64,000 nucleotides of DNA from Dioscorea cayenensis subsp. rotundata (GCF_009730915.1 NC_052471.1:28740185-28804184); one strand, 5' to 3'. Numbered from the stretch's first letter, positions 10,018 through 22,307 are shown. Numbers and translations are program-made. The notes: generated from the sequence alone by a model not told the origin.

Positions 10018-11134
10018 TTTCTAATAAGGATTTCAAGGGCATCTTTTGTTCTATTTTAGAGGCAAGGCAAAGAGGAAGAAGAGGGGCGAATCTCCAAGGC
10101 TTTTAAGACGATTCTAGAGGGAGATTCAACACATCCATCTTGGATAGGAAGGATTGTAGCCATCAAGACTAGCTTGGTGGCCTTCACGGAAGGTCCTTGT
10201 GTGTTCTACGGCGATCATCCAACGGCACGATTGAGAAGGGGGTTTTCATGTGTGGTTTATTTCTCTTCGTGTCTTGTTGTTTGAATACTTGCCCTCCATT
10301 AATGGAGGATTAATTTTGTAGATGTTTGGGCATAGTTAAACTCTAGGGTTTTACTTTATTTGACATTGGTTGTGGATCTTGTTAATTTATTTGCTTCTTA
10401 ATTGCAACCTATGTTAATTGAATCTAATTGCGTGTTTGTATTGCTTGATTGCTATTGTGATGAAGACCCTAGTTTGTGCTTTGTGGCGAGTAGAAATACC
10501 CACATAGCATAAATATGTTGCAATGTGAGGGGTTATGAGTAAGCCTTGCAATGGTGTACTTTAGAGTTGAGAGTTTTCTTTCCTCAATCCTCCAAAGTGA
10601 ATTAGCAAGTGATTTCCATGCTCTTTGCAATCGTAGGGAATAGATTTTAAGAGAAATCACATTTCTATTTCATATGGGATTAGGGGTAATCTTTTCACAA
10701 GAAGGATTATCTATTTTAGAAATTCTTGATAATCCACACTGAGATTTCATAGAGTGCAAAGCAATTGTGAGGTGTTTGTATCATCACTGTACTAAATCAA
10801 TTACTAATTACCCTTGCAAGAAGGGTTTAGTATACTTTTGGAAATCCCTCTTTCAAATATAATTGCATGTTTATATAACCTTTGTCATGAACTCAACAAG
10901 CCCTAGAGGGATACTATGCCCGGGCATCCCTTCTCCCCCTGATATATCGACTCCTTTATTTTGTGTTTATTGCTTTTTAGTATTGTTCACACACACTTCT
11001 ACTTTCTTTTAGGTTAATTTTAGGGATAGGAATTAGTACCAGTAACCTCACTCTTCTATGTGGATCGATATCCTCTTTTCACACAAACTTTATTACTTGA
11101 TCGGCGTGTACACTGAAGTCCCCTATCAAGTTTG

Positions 11135-11151
11135 TGGTGTTATTGACGAGG
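11135..11151 (+). promoter_or_regulatory. Degraded PBS, tRNA-Asp type
   Basis: TGGTGTTATTGACGAGG lies 6 bp after the LTR end and matches 11 of 17 bases of the tRNA-Asp complement TGGCGCCGTTGCCGGGG. Most of the differences are C-to-T or G-to-A, as expected from decay of methylated CpG/CHG sites. Confidence 0.65.
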
Positions 11152-11419
11152 AAGATTTGAGATATTAGGAACACTTCATGCATTCAGCCATTTTAGCCAT
11201 TTATTATTCTTTTTATTCTTTGTATCTTTCTTTATTTTGTTCTTTCTGTTTTCTTTTCTCTTGTTATGATTGCAGTGCATGCCACCTAAGGGCAAATAAA
11301 CAAGATTGGTTGAAGGTGAAGGTAGTATTAAGAGAGTGATTGACACTAAATTGAGGATGGTAATGTTGATTGAAACACGTCCATTGATAATGAGAATAGA
11401 AGGAGAATAGTCAGGAAAC

Positions 11420-13043
11420 ATGGCGGATCAAGGGTATCAAAATTGGACCCTTTCCGATTATGCTCGTCTCACATTGAATGGTTCCCAATCTAGTATTGTT
11501 TGCCCTCCAGTAGTTGTAAACAACTTTCAGCTTAAGCCAGCATTTATGCAGATGGTCCAGCAATTAGTACAGTTCTAAGGTTTGCCGAATGAGTACCCAA
11601 ACAACCACATTAGAGGATTCCTTGAGGTTTGTGATATGTTGAAGATGAACAACGTCTCCGTTGATGCCATTAGACTCTGTCTGTTTCCTTTTTCTTTAAA
11701 AGGTAGAGCCAAGTAGTGGCTACAAGCTCTTCCCCTCCTATTATGACATGGGAACAGCTTGTCTAGGCTTTTCTGGCTCATTATTTCCAGCCTGGGAGGT
11801 TGAGCAAGTTACGTTAGTAGATTATTTCTTTTGTTCAATTGGATTCAGAGTCACTTTTTGAGGCTTGGGAGAGATTTATGGATTCATTGAGGAGGTATCC
11901 ACACCACAATCTCCTGAATGGATTGAAGTACAGATATTCCACTAGGGCCTCAACCAGAACACTCGACAGCTCATAGACTTAGCAGCAGGTGGATCACTTG
12001 GTAATAAGACCCCAGAGGCGGCCAAGAAGTTGATAGAGGAAATGCCATAAATAACTACCATTGAAATTCCAAGAAAAAGTAAGTTAGCAAGCTCTCTGTG
12101 ATCTTAGAGGCTAGCGAGGTCATTGCGTTAGCTGCCCAGGTTGAGGCCTTTAGCAGAAAGATCAACAACTTATCCACCTAGAAGCTAACTGTAGTTATGG
12201 CATGTGGCACGTTTGGGGAAGGATAGACTTCTTTAGATTACCCTATCATAGGTGCGGAGTATGGACCCACTAACAAGTTGACTTCATTACTAGAGCCCTT
12301 CGACCTCATTGGAATCCCTACAACAACATGTATAATCTGGGCTGGAGGAATCACCTTAATTTCTCTTGGGCCAACTAGGGCGGCAACAGAAGCCTCTACT
12401 CAGATTTTCTTCTCACCCATAGTCTGATCGGAAACCTACACTTAAGGATGTCCTTACTCAGTTTATACCAACCATAGACACAAAGTTTTAGCAATTAGAT
12501 GCTAGGTTCTAGAGCATAGAGTCTATAATAAGGAACCAGTAGGTGTCTCTCCAAAACTTGGAGAACCAAATTAGCTAGATTGCTAAATTGTTGTTTGAGT
12601 GACCACTTAGTAGTTTATCGAGTAACACCGAGACAAACCCTTGTGAGAACCTCAAGGCTGTCATTCTTAAGAGTGGTAAGGAAGTGGGAATGGGTAGAGA
12701 GAAGGTGATGGAAAAGGAACAAGAGCCGGCAGTTGAAGTGCCTGAAGATTCGATAAAAGAGGGAGGAGCTACTCCACATGTTGAGAAGAGTATGCCACCA
12801 CCGATAAAGGAGTATGCTCCACAACTTCTATATCCCTCTAGATTGAAGAATGACCACAACGATGAGCAATTTAGAAGGTTCTTGGATTTGCTCAAGCAGC
12901 TACACATCAATGTGCCTTTTATAGAGGTATTGTCTCAAATGCCTAAGTATGCGAAGTTCCTCAAGGACCTACTTACGAACAAGCAGAAATTAGAGGAAGT
13001 CTCTACAGTCACATTGAGTGAGGAGAGCTCAATACTCTTGTAA
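11420..13043 (+). pseudogene. gag of Athila element B (broken)
   Basis: The frame starts at the ATG at 11420 (MADQGYQNWT). It contains a capsid-like segment (HIRGFLEVCDMLKMNNVSV, DAIRLCLFPFSLKGRAK) interrupted by stops at about 11577 and 11716. Further segments read through ERFMDSLRRYP to an intact 119-residue tail (12684-13043) with PPIKEYAP and YPSRLK and the helix-rich region LHINVPF...FLKDLLTN. This would have been the structural particle protein. Confidence 0.8.
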
Positions 13044-13635
13044 AACCAAATGCCAAAGAAGATGAAGGATACAAAGAGATTCACTATCATTATAATATTG
13101 GTGAATTGTTGAATAAGAAAGCCCTGCAGGACCTAGGAACTAGCATTAACGTTATGCCATTTACTATGTTTAAAAAGCTAGGGCTTAGTAACCTCAAGCC
13201 TAGTAGGAGACCCTTCAGTTTGTGGACCGATCCATTAGGCATCCTAGACGTGTTATTGAGGATGTTCTTATGAAAGTAGATAAATTCAACTTCCCTGTTG
13301 ATTTTGTGATTTTAGATGTCGATGAGGATGTTGATGTACCCCTCATCTTGGGTAGGTCATTTCTAGCTACCTGCTAAGCCCTTATAGATGTGAGCAATGC
13401 AAGAATGACTGTTAGGGTTGGGGATGAGGAAGTTGTATTTGCTTTATCTGATACTATGAAACATTCTCTTGCTTCTGATGATACTTGCTATTTTATGGAC
13501 ATGACTGATTTTATTGTGGATGAATTCGTGCAAGAAATGGTGCACATGGAGCGTTTCGAGGAGTCATTGGATAACTGTCAAGATGAGGAGACACCTCAAT
13601 TGCTTATAACAAATCCAATTGAGGAACACACATGA
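13044..13635 (+). pseudogene. Retropepsin (protease) of Athila element B, broken
   Basis: About 13117-13200 encodes a retropepsin-like DLGTSINVMPF segment (active-site D-L/T-G/S region). 13270-13380 encodes VDKFNFPVDFVILDVDED and ILGRSFLATC, the usual C-terminal half. After a TAA, 13390-13635 stays open for 81 residues (ARMTVRVGDEEVVFAL). A frame change near 13230 and stops break it. The next expected domain, RT, is missing. Confidence 0.75.
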
Positions 13636-15275
13636 AAGAAGCATTGGAAGGTAGTCACTTCACCAAAGAAAGGCAAGGAGAAACCTTTACCCAAGGAGAT
13701 AACTTCCGAGTCAGTCAAATTAATTAGTAAGTTGCCTATTTTCTCCGACTTCACACTTGGGCATTATTTCGGAGACACACATGTTGGGTTTACAGAGTAT
13801 CCTTATTCGGAACCTCCTTGACATGCGCATCAGGTACATCAAGCTAGTGATGTAAAACAAATGCTTCTTAGGAGGCAACCCAAGAATTTTTTTTTTTTGC
13901 TCATCTTGCCTTTTAGTTGTAGTTTTTGTTTTTGCTTGAGTTTGCAATAAAATGGTTGGCTTGCCAATTTTTGCCATGAGTTAGTTGGTTGTTTGTAGTC
14001 CTACACACTCATTTTTGTGCTCACAAGGTCAATTTTGTACTTAAGCCATCTTGTTAGAATAGGGGAAACTCTACTCAATTTTTTAAGACCACTTATGGGT
14101 TATTTAAGCTTGTAAGCATGGCCATAATACCTAAATAGAGAGGTTTACAGGTATCGTTACACTCGCAAACCACCTCGCAAGGGGGTTCTAGAGAGTCTTA
14201 TGAGTGCATTTACAGTCCATAAGTCCTAAAAAGCACAGTTTAGAGGTACCTTAAAGGGGACTTATGCCTGTAAGGTGAGCGGTAAGGGTTGTCCAGAGCA
14301 CTTTACAAGTAGATCAAGAAAACCTTATAGCCCGTAACCTCCATGGGAATCATGCTGGGTTCCTTACGGGCCAACTTATGGTCGTAAGACGACCATAAGA
14401 ATGATCTAGAGAGCCTTACGGCCACTTCACTGCGTTCCTTATGGGTCATAACCCAATACTAAAACCCTAGGTGCCTTACGGACGACTTAGCTCCCGTAAG
14501 CTCGACCGTACAAGCAATTTAGAGATCTTTATGGGATATAGTTTAAAGTCTCTTACGGCCGTAACCTAGGTTATAAAGGATAATGAAACCCTTATGAGGC
14601 AGGCCTTACAGCAATAAGCACCTCATAAAAAGCAACTTAGAAAGTCTCAAGGCCGCGACTTACACCCATAAGTCGACCATAAGCTGCTAAGGTTTAAGCA
14701 CCCCAAGCGATATTTGATCTTCATTTCTAATTATTCATCAGCTATTTCTCATCATCAGTGAGTCCTTCTTGTCCCATTTAATTTACTTGCTCTCCTCTTT
14801 CACTCTTGAGTGTTTATAACGGGGTTAGACTTAGTTTAGAAGCCCTTCACAACCAATTTTTTTTATTTCTTCTTCTTGCACAAAGGTATGAACTTTTTAG
14901 TGATTTCTGTGGTGATTGATTGTTTAAATACATTAATATGGTTGTATGAAAGTTTACAAATGCTTAAATGCAAATTTTAATGTGAAATTTGTAAATTTTG
15001 GAGCTCCATTGTACAGGAGGAATCCTTATGGCATGAGCCTGTGGCTTACGGGCATAAGTATGCCCGTAAGCAGGCAGTAAGCTCTTCCATTCATTGGAAT
15101 TTTCATATTTTTTATGCTGATTCATCATATTCTTTCTTATACAAAATGACTAGATCAAAGAAGACCACTGTCAAACAGGCCAAGACGCCAAGGACTGAGG
15201 CATCTACCTCAGGTCCAGCGGGTGATGTCACATCTATCCTAGCAGTACCCTTGACACCCAGCCACCTTCTCATTA
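13636..15275 (+). mobile_element. Element B post-pol region: tail after integrase, palindrome-rich DNA, start of post-pol ORF
   Basis: At about 13850-13890 the sequence has the hallmark that follows integrase in element C (CTTCTTAGGAGGCAACCCAAG; compare 46110-46133). 14060-14740 is filled with CTTACGG/CCGTAAG palindromes like those of the LTR. 15149-15275 encodes a short basic N-terminus (MTRSKKTTVKQAKTPRTEAS) resembling the start of the Athila post-pol protein. It is cut by the partial 3' LTR. Confidence 0.6.
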
Positions 15276-16388
15276 GGTATGTATTAGAGTTATATTCTAG
15301 AATTTGATGGTAAACATAGTGTGTTTTGCATTCTCAGGCTTCAGGCAGTACTTAAAGATAATAGAGAGACAAAAGAAATGTTCTAGAGCAAAAATAATGA
15401 AGATGGAACTCTCTCGGCATCAATCAAAGAAGGGCAAGGAAAACATGAGTGTTTACGGATGCCTTACAGCCGGGCTTACCGCCGTAAGCCTTTTGCAAAG
15501 AACCTTACGGACATGCTTATACCCGTAAGGGAGAGTATATATATATTGAGAGGGACTTATAGGCAAGACTTACGCCCGTGACTGTGGCCGTAAGGACCAT
15601 CCAAAGTAGCTTATGAGCAGAGCTGACGCCCGTAAGGGTAGTCACAAGAGGCATAGAGATAAGTTTACGGTCCAACATTTACAACCATAAGCTAGATCGT
15701 AACACAAGAAAGAAGACCTTACGAATGGGATTAACGGCCGTAAATGACCTCGTAAGCCTCACGACCCATCATCCCCAACTAATTTCGGCCTCATCCTTAG
15801 GCCCGTAAGCAACCTATAAGTGACACAATATAAATATCTCTAATGAGGATTTCTAGATCATCTTTTGTTCTATTTCGAAGGTGAGGCAAAGGGGAAGAAG
15901 AGGGGTGAATCTCCAAGGCTTTTGAGGTGATTCTAGAGGGAGATTCAGCCCATCCATCTTGGAGAGGAAGAATAGAAGCCATCAAGACTAGCTTGCCGGT
16001 GTTCAAGGAAGGTCCTTGAGTGTTCTTCGGTGATCATCCAACAACATGATTGAGAATGGGGATTTCACATCGAGTTTATTTCTCTTCATGTCTTGTTGTT
16101 TAGATGCTCGCCCTCCATTAATGGAGGGCTAATTTTGTAGATTTTCGGGCATAATTGTAGGGTTTTACTCTATTTGACATCAATTGTGGATCTTATTGAA
16201 TTATGTGCTTCTTAATTGCCACCCATGTTATTTGAATCAATTACGTGTTTGTATTGCTTGATTGCTATTGTGGAGAAAGTCCTAGTTCTCATGTTTGATG
16301 TGCTTTGTGACGAGTAGAAATACCCACTTAGCATAGACATGCCGCAATTGGAGATGATTGTGAGTAAGCTTGGCAATGGGGTACTTTT
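15276..16388 (+). mobile_element. 3' LTR of element B, truncated at both ends
   Basis: It is homologous to 9455-10563. It lacks the first 48 bp or so of the LTR and everything after about position 1157, where a CACTA-like sequence begins. The palindrome array (about 15455-15815) and TATA box (15829-15836) are present and have kept more CpG than the 5' copy. Confidence 0.75.
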
Positions 16389-17079
16389 GATGTTTAACAT
16401 GCTTAACAATCTTAAGAGCTGTTATGGATTATTTTAGAAGATTTCTACATGTGTAATGAATATTTTCCCTAAAGTAACATTTTAATATAATTGTTATTTT
16501 ATGTTTTGATGTTAACAATTGCATTTAATTGTAAAGTTGGTAATCAATGTTAGCAAATTAATTTGCAACCATTCTTTTGAATGATAATTAGCAACCTAAA
16601 AGCGCTTACCAAACGGCGACCAATTCTACAACCCGAAGTTACGGCATTAGCAACTAATATTAGCAACAGAATTAGGAATCGTGTTAGCAACTGAAAGTTG
16701 GCCATGAAAAAATAGTTATAAAATAGCTACCAATTTAACAACTAGAAACGATTATAAATGTAGCAACTAAATAGATACCGAAATGATGGTGGTAAAATAC
16801 ATCATACTAGGGACTGATTGCCAACAAAAAATAGTAACTAAAATAAGTTGCACAATGTATTGGTTAGCTACAAATTTATAGTACCTATGACCGAAAATGG
16901 ATTGGTGGCAGCAACTCTTTGTGACCGAATATGCAATCGATTGCTAACATTTTTGCTACCATAGTTTTAGCCACCAATGATTGCGACCATTAATTTGGTT
17001 GCTAAATTGATTTATCCATTGAATTTAATACATTCTCTACCGAAATTATCAGTCGTAAAAGCCCTAATTTCTAGTAGTG
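16389..17079. mobile_element. CACTA-type element, one terminus with sub-terminal repeats
   Basis: The right end reads CCCTAATTTCTAGTAGTG, the complement of CACTACTAGAAATTAGGG, a typical plant CACTA terminus. 16560-17010 carries many TTAGCAACC/GGTTGCTAA sub-terminal repeats in both orientations. No matching left terminus was found, so the element is truncated. No transposase frame is present. Confidence 0.7.
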
Positions 17080-17324
17080 AAACATCCAAATAACTAGACA
17101 TGAAGAGAAATAATCTAGACATGAAAACCCCCTTCTCAATTGTTGTCTTGTTGTCTCTTGTGATGAGAGCATCTTTATCAAATAGAAAATATTTCCCCTA
17201 CTTATTCATTCATTGTGGGGAAACACTCCCATCTTCTTGCCACCTTTTCCTTTCATTATGCCTTTGAAAATGAGAGTAAAATTGTTATTATATAACCTTA
17301 TATAAATATTAAATACATAGACAT

Positions 17325-17470
17325 TGATAGAAGATAGAATGATAGAAGATAGAATGGATCCAATCCTCATTGATTGCACAAATAACATGAATGACCCTTT
17401 GGATCTGCATATAGGAAAGTTAAGAGAGACTATACAAGATACAAGTATGCTCATGTACACATCGTATACA
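17325..17470 (-). mobile_element. Short Copia-type LTR copy 1
   Basis: About 146 bp beginning TGATAGAAGATAGA, nearly identical through ACACATCGTATAC to the copy at 21577. They appear to be the 3' and 5' LTR of one minus-strand element with a largely non-coding interior. Confidence 0.55.
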
Positions 17471-18173
17471 TATAGATACTATTCATAATGGGGAACAATA
17501 GTACTATAGAGAATAGTGAATAGTGCGTCATCATTCACTATGGAGAAAGTAAATATTGCAGAAACATTTTTTTATAATATATATATATATATATAAAGTT
17601 TATATAATGGGCCCCAATAACTTGTCTCTTTCTGTTTCGTAAGATTCTTCAAACTAAGGTGGGCCCCAGCAAATTGTCACTTTCTGTTTGTAAAGATACT
17701 TCAACCCCTGGATTCCAGGGAAGTGGTTTAATCTTAGAAAAAGGCTATCAAGGTTGTTCGGCGGTGAGCGGCACGGACGGCTCTGGTATGGGCTAGCTCA
17801 AGTAGTTCACCGGGGGACACGGGTAGCAAGCAAGGTCATGCAGTCGCTGGTGCGCTGTGGCGAAGGTGCGGGTGGTGCGGATGGACGGTTGCGCGGTTGC
17901 TAGTGGGTGGAGTTGGGTGTGGGTGGCGGGTTGCGGATGGAGCGGGTCTAAGAGGCGGTGTCGGGTGTGGGTTTGTCACGCCCCGAACCCAACTCGCTAA
18001 ATCTAGTGTGTTTACAAACTGGCGCACACCCATAGTGCATAGCACACTAGGCATGCAAGGCCTTAAAACCTATCTGCAAACTAAATATTCAATTCAACAA
18101 AACTATAAATTCTAGAACCCAAATTTAAGAATACACAAAGTTTTCAAACCCCAAATCTCTGAGTTTACAATAC

Positions 18174-18831
18174 TAGATATGGCCATGGTTCAGGAACCGC
18201 CGGTTTTGGTTCTTGAACTGTCGTTTTCGGTTCCAAAAAACTTTGAACCAGAACCGAACCGCTTAGGCAAGGTTCGGTTCAGGTTCGGTTTAATGGTTCC
18301 GGTTTGACAGTTCAAACAGTTCGGGCTTTTTTTTTGTAAAGTAAATGATCCAATATTTCAAATTAAAATAAACACAAAAATACAAGAATTAATTTAATAC
18401 AATATTTTATTTTAAAAAAAATAAAAGTATTAATAATTCAAAACAATATTTTGCAATAAAAGTACAATAGTACAAATAAAACAATATAGGGCTTGAACTT
18501 AATTATATCAAGTTGCCTACTATTGTACAAATAAAAGTACAATAGTTCTTTTATTTGATATTATAAGTCATAACATTATTTTACATAATATAAAAATATA
18601 CATGTAATAAAGTAATTTGATATTTTGAATCTTTGATTTAAGTAAAACCGGCGGTTCAATCGGTGATTGAACTGCCTGTTTGAACAACCGGTTCCATGTT
18701 TTTAAAATTTTAAAACTCGAACCGAACCTTATATGAAGGTTCCGTTTCTGGTTTTAGGACGGTTACATTTTTACCGGTTCCAGTTTTTGACGGTTCGATT
18801 CCACGGTTTCGGTTCAAAATGACCACATCTA
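18174..18831. mobile_element. hAT-type MITE (658 bp) with 8-bp TSD
   Basis: Terminal inverted repeats: left TAGATATGGCCATGGTTC, right complement TAGATGTGGTCATTTTGAAC. The flanking 8 bp are TACAATAC (18166-18173) and TACAATAT (18832-18839), 7 of 8 identical. Sub-terminal clusters of GGTTCGGTTC/GAACCGAACC occur on both sides of an AT-rich core. No transposase. Confidence 0.8.
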
Positions 18832-19123
18832 TACAATATAGACAAAAAAAATTTTGGTCTCAATCTAGACTATGGACAGATCTGATAGTTGATCACTCCC
18901 GCTAAGCTATTATACTCCTAAACTAAAAAGGAGAAAACAACTATTTATAAACTTGACAGCCCAGTAAATAGCCCACTAAAAATATTGGATTAAAAACAGT
19001 AATCGATCGTATCAGATAGCACAGATATTTATCCAAACTATAGTTTATAAAACCAAAGTGGCTAAAAAATACAATTTAATAACAAACAAAAATATATGTC
19101 TCCAAATCACTATGGCTAAAACG

Positions 19124-19208
19124 AAATATCAGAAATCATTTGTTTATTCTCAGTGACTCAAGCCAGAATATCAGAGATTATTTGTTTACCCTCGGTGACC
19201 CGAGCCAG
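19124..19208. repeat. 42-bp tandem repeat, two copies
   Basis: Units of the form AATATCAGARATYATTTGTTTA...GTGAC...AGCCAG lie at 19124-19166 and 19167-19208, with a third partial start after them. Confidence 0.75.
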
Positions 19209-21566
19209 AATATCAGATGTCGTTATTCTTCACTGATGGAACGGTGCGAAACTATAGTTTATTAACAGAGTCAGATTTTCATGTCGACATGGTCAGTGTT
19301 TAACCCCCAATGATAGGGTTAGTGCCTAGTTAAATGGAGACTAAACGTATTTATATCAAAATAACTTTGTTATCCGAAAACAAAACATAATTTCAGAATT
19401 TCAAAATTTCATACAGGTCTGAGAATAACAGAATTTGTAGAATAATTTGGCAAGCAAATATACAAACATACGCATGATCCCACTTCTTTACGGTAAAATT
19501 ATCCAATTATATTCAAAACAATTTACAAACATAATAGTTCAAAGAATAACATATATGATCAAAATGTGGGAGTTAATGTTTCAAGGAAAGAAAAATAATT
19601 CGAAAATTAATAAGTATATAATAACAAAAATTGGATCAATGCCCAACAAACTTTTTAATATTATATAAACAAGCTTTAAAAGGATTTAAATAAATACAAA
19701 ATTGTTGATAATAAAAAATTATATATATACATATACATTTATATGTGGTGTTATTTACCTGATTAACGTCCAAAAACTCTGAATCCCAAATCAAACAAGT
19801 TTACTTAGAATACCCTATATTTGATAGTAAATTCCAAAGATATTAAAAATCCTTTTAACACAAGCAAGAAAATTGAAAGAAGTTCTAAGCCAACCTAACT
19901 TCTAAAGCTTGCAGCAATATCAGAAGATAGTACATAGCACTGGATTTTTAACCACTTAACTAGAGTGATCAATTCTCCCTACTTGAACTATTATAGATTC
20001 TGAACATTAACAAAGGAACTCACTAGAATAGAAATATATATATATATATATATATAAAGATTAACAAAAGTATGATTCAAGTAGGACTCAAGCCATTGAG
20101 AATTGAATCTAGCATAACATTTTCTATATTTTCCCAAATCACAAAATTCAAGATATGAGAAGAGTATACACCTACAAATATGACATATCCAAAATTCACA
20201 TAGTTTAGAGCACTACTCAAAGAAAAACATTTATTTGAATGTCCAACTATTTCTGCAGACTTATAATTTTGACATATCTCTTTAAAACATTCATACCTCT
20301 CAATATATAACTCCAAAATCAATGATATTTTGACAACCATCAGAAAACTTAGTAATAAACAACTTTTATATTTTCCACCTTAGCCAATTCAATTTATATA
20401 ATCATAAAAAATAACCACCAATATTGATGTTTTCCACAGACATCCCATCCAAGATAGTTTACTCATAAAATCAAATTTCATAAAATACAAGAGTATAAAT
20501 TATGAACGTTTTCAAATACCTAGAAAACATTAGCCTATATAACTTTTATATTTCCCTCTTCTCCAAATTCTACCTAGAAGACCATGAAATTGTCTAACAA
20601 AACATCATGCTTTCTACATAAAAATCATTTGGGTACAAGTATAGTAATATGGCTATAAGTCAACCATTACATAGGCAAAAATTATGATATTTCTCAGATC
20701 CATAAATCATGATGACTTCTACAACTTTACTATATAATAATTATATATCTAACTCAAAACTAAAGTCATCAAAAAAATAAAAAATGCTTCACGGTATACA
20801 CAAAATCTGAGGCCACTGAATTTATGGGTTGTAACTTACAATATATACATCTAAAAATCTGAAATTTTGCAATAAGCTAGCTAAGATTATGCTCTACAAA
20901 TTATGTATTTTGATCTCCTCTAAATTCGGTTTCTAGATCTCCCAAAAATAAAGAGGCATCTTTGCTATGCTAATAACAAAATTTCTGATTCTTATACTGA
21001 AATAAATCCAATTCCCCATAACTTATAGGCAAGATTTGAATTTGGTAATAGATAAGTCATTAGGTTTAGATACAGCGGTGATTAGAATGATTACCAAAAT
21101 GAAGCCCAAGCAAAAGACTACTCCTATAGCAACAAACTCATTGAGACAATACAACAACACAAAGCATTAACAAAGAGTGCAACAACCTACTTGAACAATT
21201 GGCGACGAGAAGATCTCCTTGACTTCACCGCCAGCACAATATACAAAGCAGAAGAAGGCATTGTTTGGTTTTAAGTTTTTTTTTTTTTTTACAACGTCAG
21301 GTGATTGTGGACTGTGGGATAAAATTAGAAAGCGAGATTTGGTAACCGTTGTGGATAAGGGTAAGGATTTTTTTAAATAAATAGAAAATAATAAAGTTAA
21401 TAAATAATATAATAATATTATGTATAAAAGGGTGGGGTCCACAGGGTTGGTGGAGGGCCATATTTGAGAAAGAAAGGGGAGGAGGAGATAGTGGCTGGAA
21501 AAGGAGATGGCCGGGAGAGGTGGCCGAAGGCGACTGCCAACAACGGCCGAAGGAGAAGAAATCTAG

Positions 21567-21576
21567 TCTGATACCA
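21567..21576 (-). promoter_or_regulatory. Primer binding site, initiator tRNA-Met type
   Basis: TCTGATACCA on the plus strand is the complement of TGGTATCAGA, the common Copia PBS. It directly abuts the LTR start at 21577. The adjoining pyrimidine/purine-rich stretch (21460-21560) is consistent with a Copia leader on the minus strand. Confidence 0.7.
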
Positions 21577-21719
21577 TGATAGAAGATAGAGTGATAGAAG
21601 AAAGAATGAATCCAATCCTCATTGATTGAACAAAGAACATGAATGACCCTTTGGATCTACATATAGGAAGAGAGACTATACAAGATATAAGTATACTCTG
21701 TACACATCGTATACCTACA
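21577..21719 (-). mobile_element. Short Copia-type LTR copy 2 (5' LTR)
   Basis: Starts TGATAGAAGATAGAGTGATAG next to the PBS and is about 90% identical to 17325-17470. The outer end is not certain (near ACACATCGTATACCTACA). I could not confirm a target duplication. Confidence 0.6.
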
Positions 21720-21739
21720 TATATGTATATCATATACGT

Positions 21740-22260
21740 TTAACAAATGTATACATGCACAATTATTGATAGATTTGTTTATATATACATATAGATACAA
21801 TTTTTATGAACGAGTATATTAAAATTTAACAATTAAGAACAATATGACAAATAAACTTAAATATATAAATATATAAAATCTAACGCTGCAGGTATCTTTA
21901 AATATATAAATAATTTTTTCCATAAATTAGGGCCAATAAAGATAAATAACATCTAATGATAATTAAATTTGGCATTGATTTTATTTTAAAATAAATTTAC
22001 ATATAAAGTTTTTACATAAGTAGGTTTTAAAAAAATATTGGAGAAGAAAATTCAAACATTGTAATAATTGACAAAATATTACATAAATAATTATATTTGC
22101 ATTTTCCATGAAGATCATCAAAAAAGATATATATATATATATATATCTTGAATTCTTATTCACACATAGCTTTCAATATTTTTCTTCTTTGTATTTAAAT
22201 AGTACAAACTAAAAACTAACTGGTGAGCCTAGATATATTGAAGCTCTAACTTAGGAGCCG
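21740..22260. other. AT-rich intergenic DNA
   Basis: Simple AT and TATA runs (22129-22146). Nothing recognisable. Confidence 0.5.
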
Positions 22261-22307
22261 ATTCTAGCTCTGATTGATGTACTAATTCTTGCATGAAGTC
22301 AATACAG

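Larger units (their letters stand above)
9407..11128 (+). mobile_element. 5' LTR of element B (1722 bp)
   Basis: It begins TGATGAGTGTATAA and ends CCCCTATCA, followed within 6 bp by the PBS. It holds a palindrome array (about 9640-10007), a TATA box (10010-10017) and then a purine-rich leader. About 1.1 kb of it is repeated at 15276-16388. Confidence 0.8.
9407..16388 (+). mobile_element. Athila/Tat-type Ty3/gypsy element B, internally deleted
   Basis: Order on the plus strand: 5' LTR (9407-11128), tRNA-Asp-type PBS (11135-11151), gag (11420-13043), protease (about 13044-13635), a jump to the post-integrase tail (about 13780-13890, with GGCAACCCAAG), a palindrome-rich region (14060-14740), the start of a post-pol ORF (15149-15275) and a partial 3' LTR (15276-16388). 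RT, RNase H and integrase are absent. gag carries stops, so the copy is dead. The 3' LTR lacks its first 50 bp or so and is cut on the right by a CACTA-type element. Confidence 0.8.
17972..21300 (-). mobile_element. Tekay/Del-like LTR fragment, minus orientation (right limit uncertain)
   Basis: The left end TGTCACGCCCCGAACCC is the complement of a GGGGCGTGACA LTR end, as found at 53592-53602 in plus orientation. Inside is a two-copy 42-bp tandem repeat (19124-19208), comparable to the tandem repeats in the plus-strand LTR. A hAT MITE is nested at 18174-18831. I could not find the other LTR end, and no coding sequence was recognised. Confidence 0.4.

Noticed and set aside
14060..14740. Possible CRISPR-like spaced repeat array
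   Set aside because: The repeats are short, variable palindromes in a plant retrotransposon. No constant repeat-spacer pattern and no cas genes.
17836..18115. 72-codon GC-rich frames on both strands
   Set aside because: Low-complexity Gly/Val or Pro/Thr/His translations of a GC-rich leader-like repeat. No motif.
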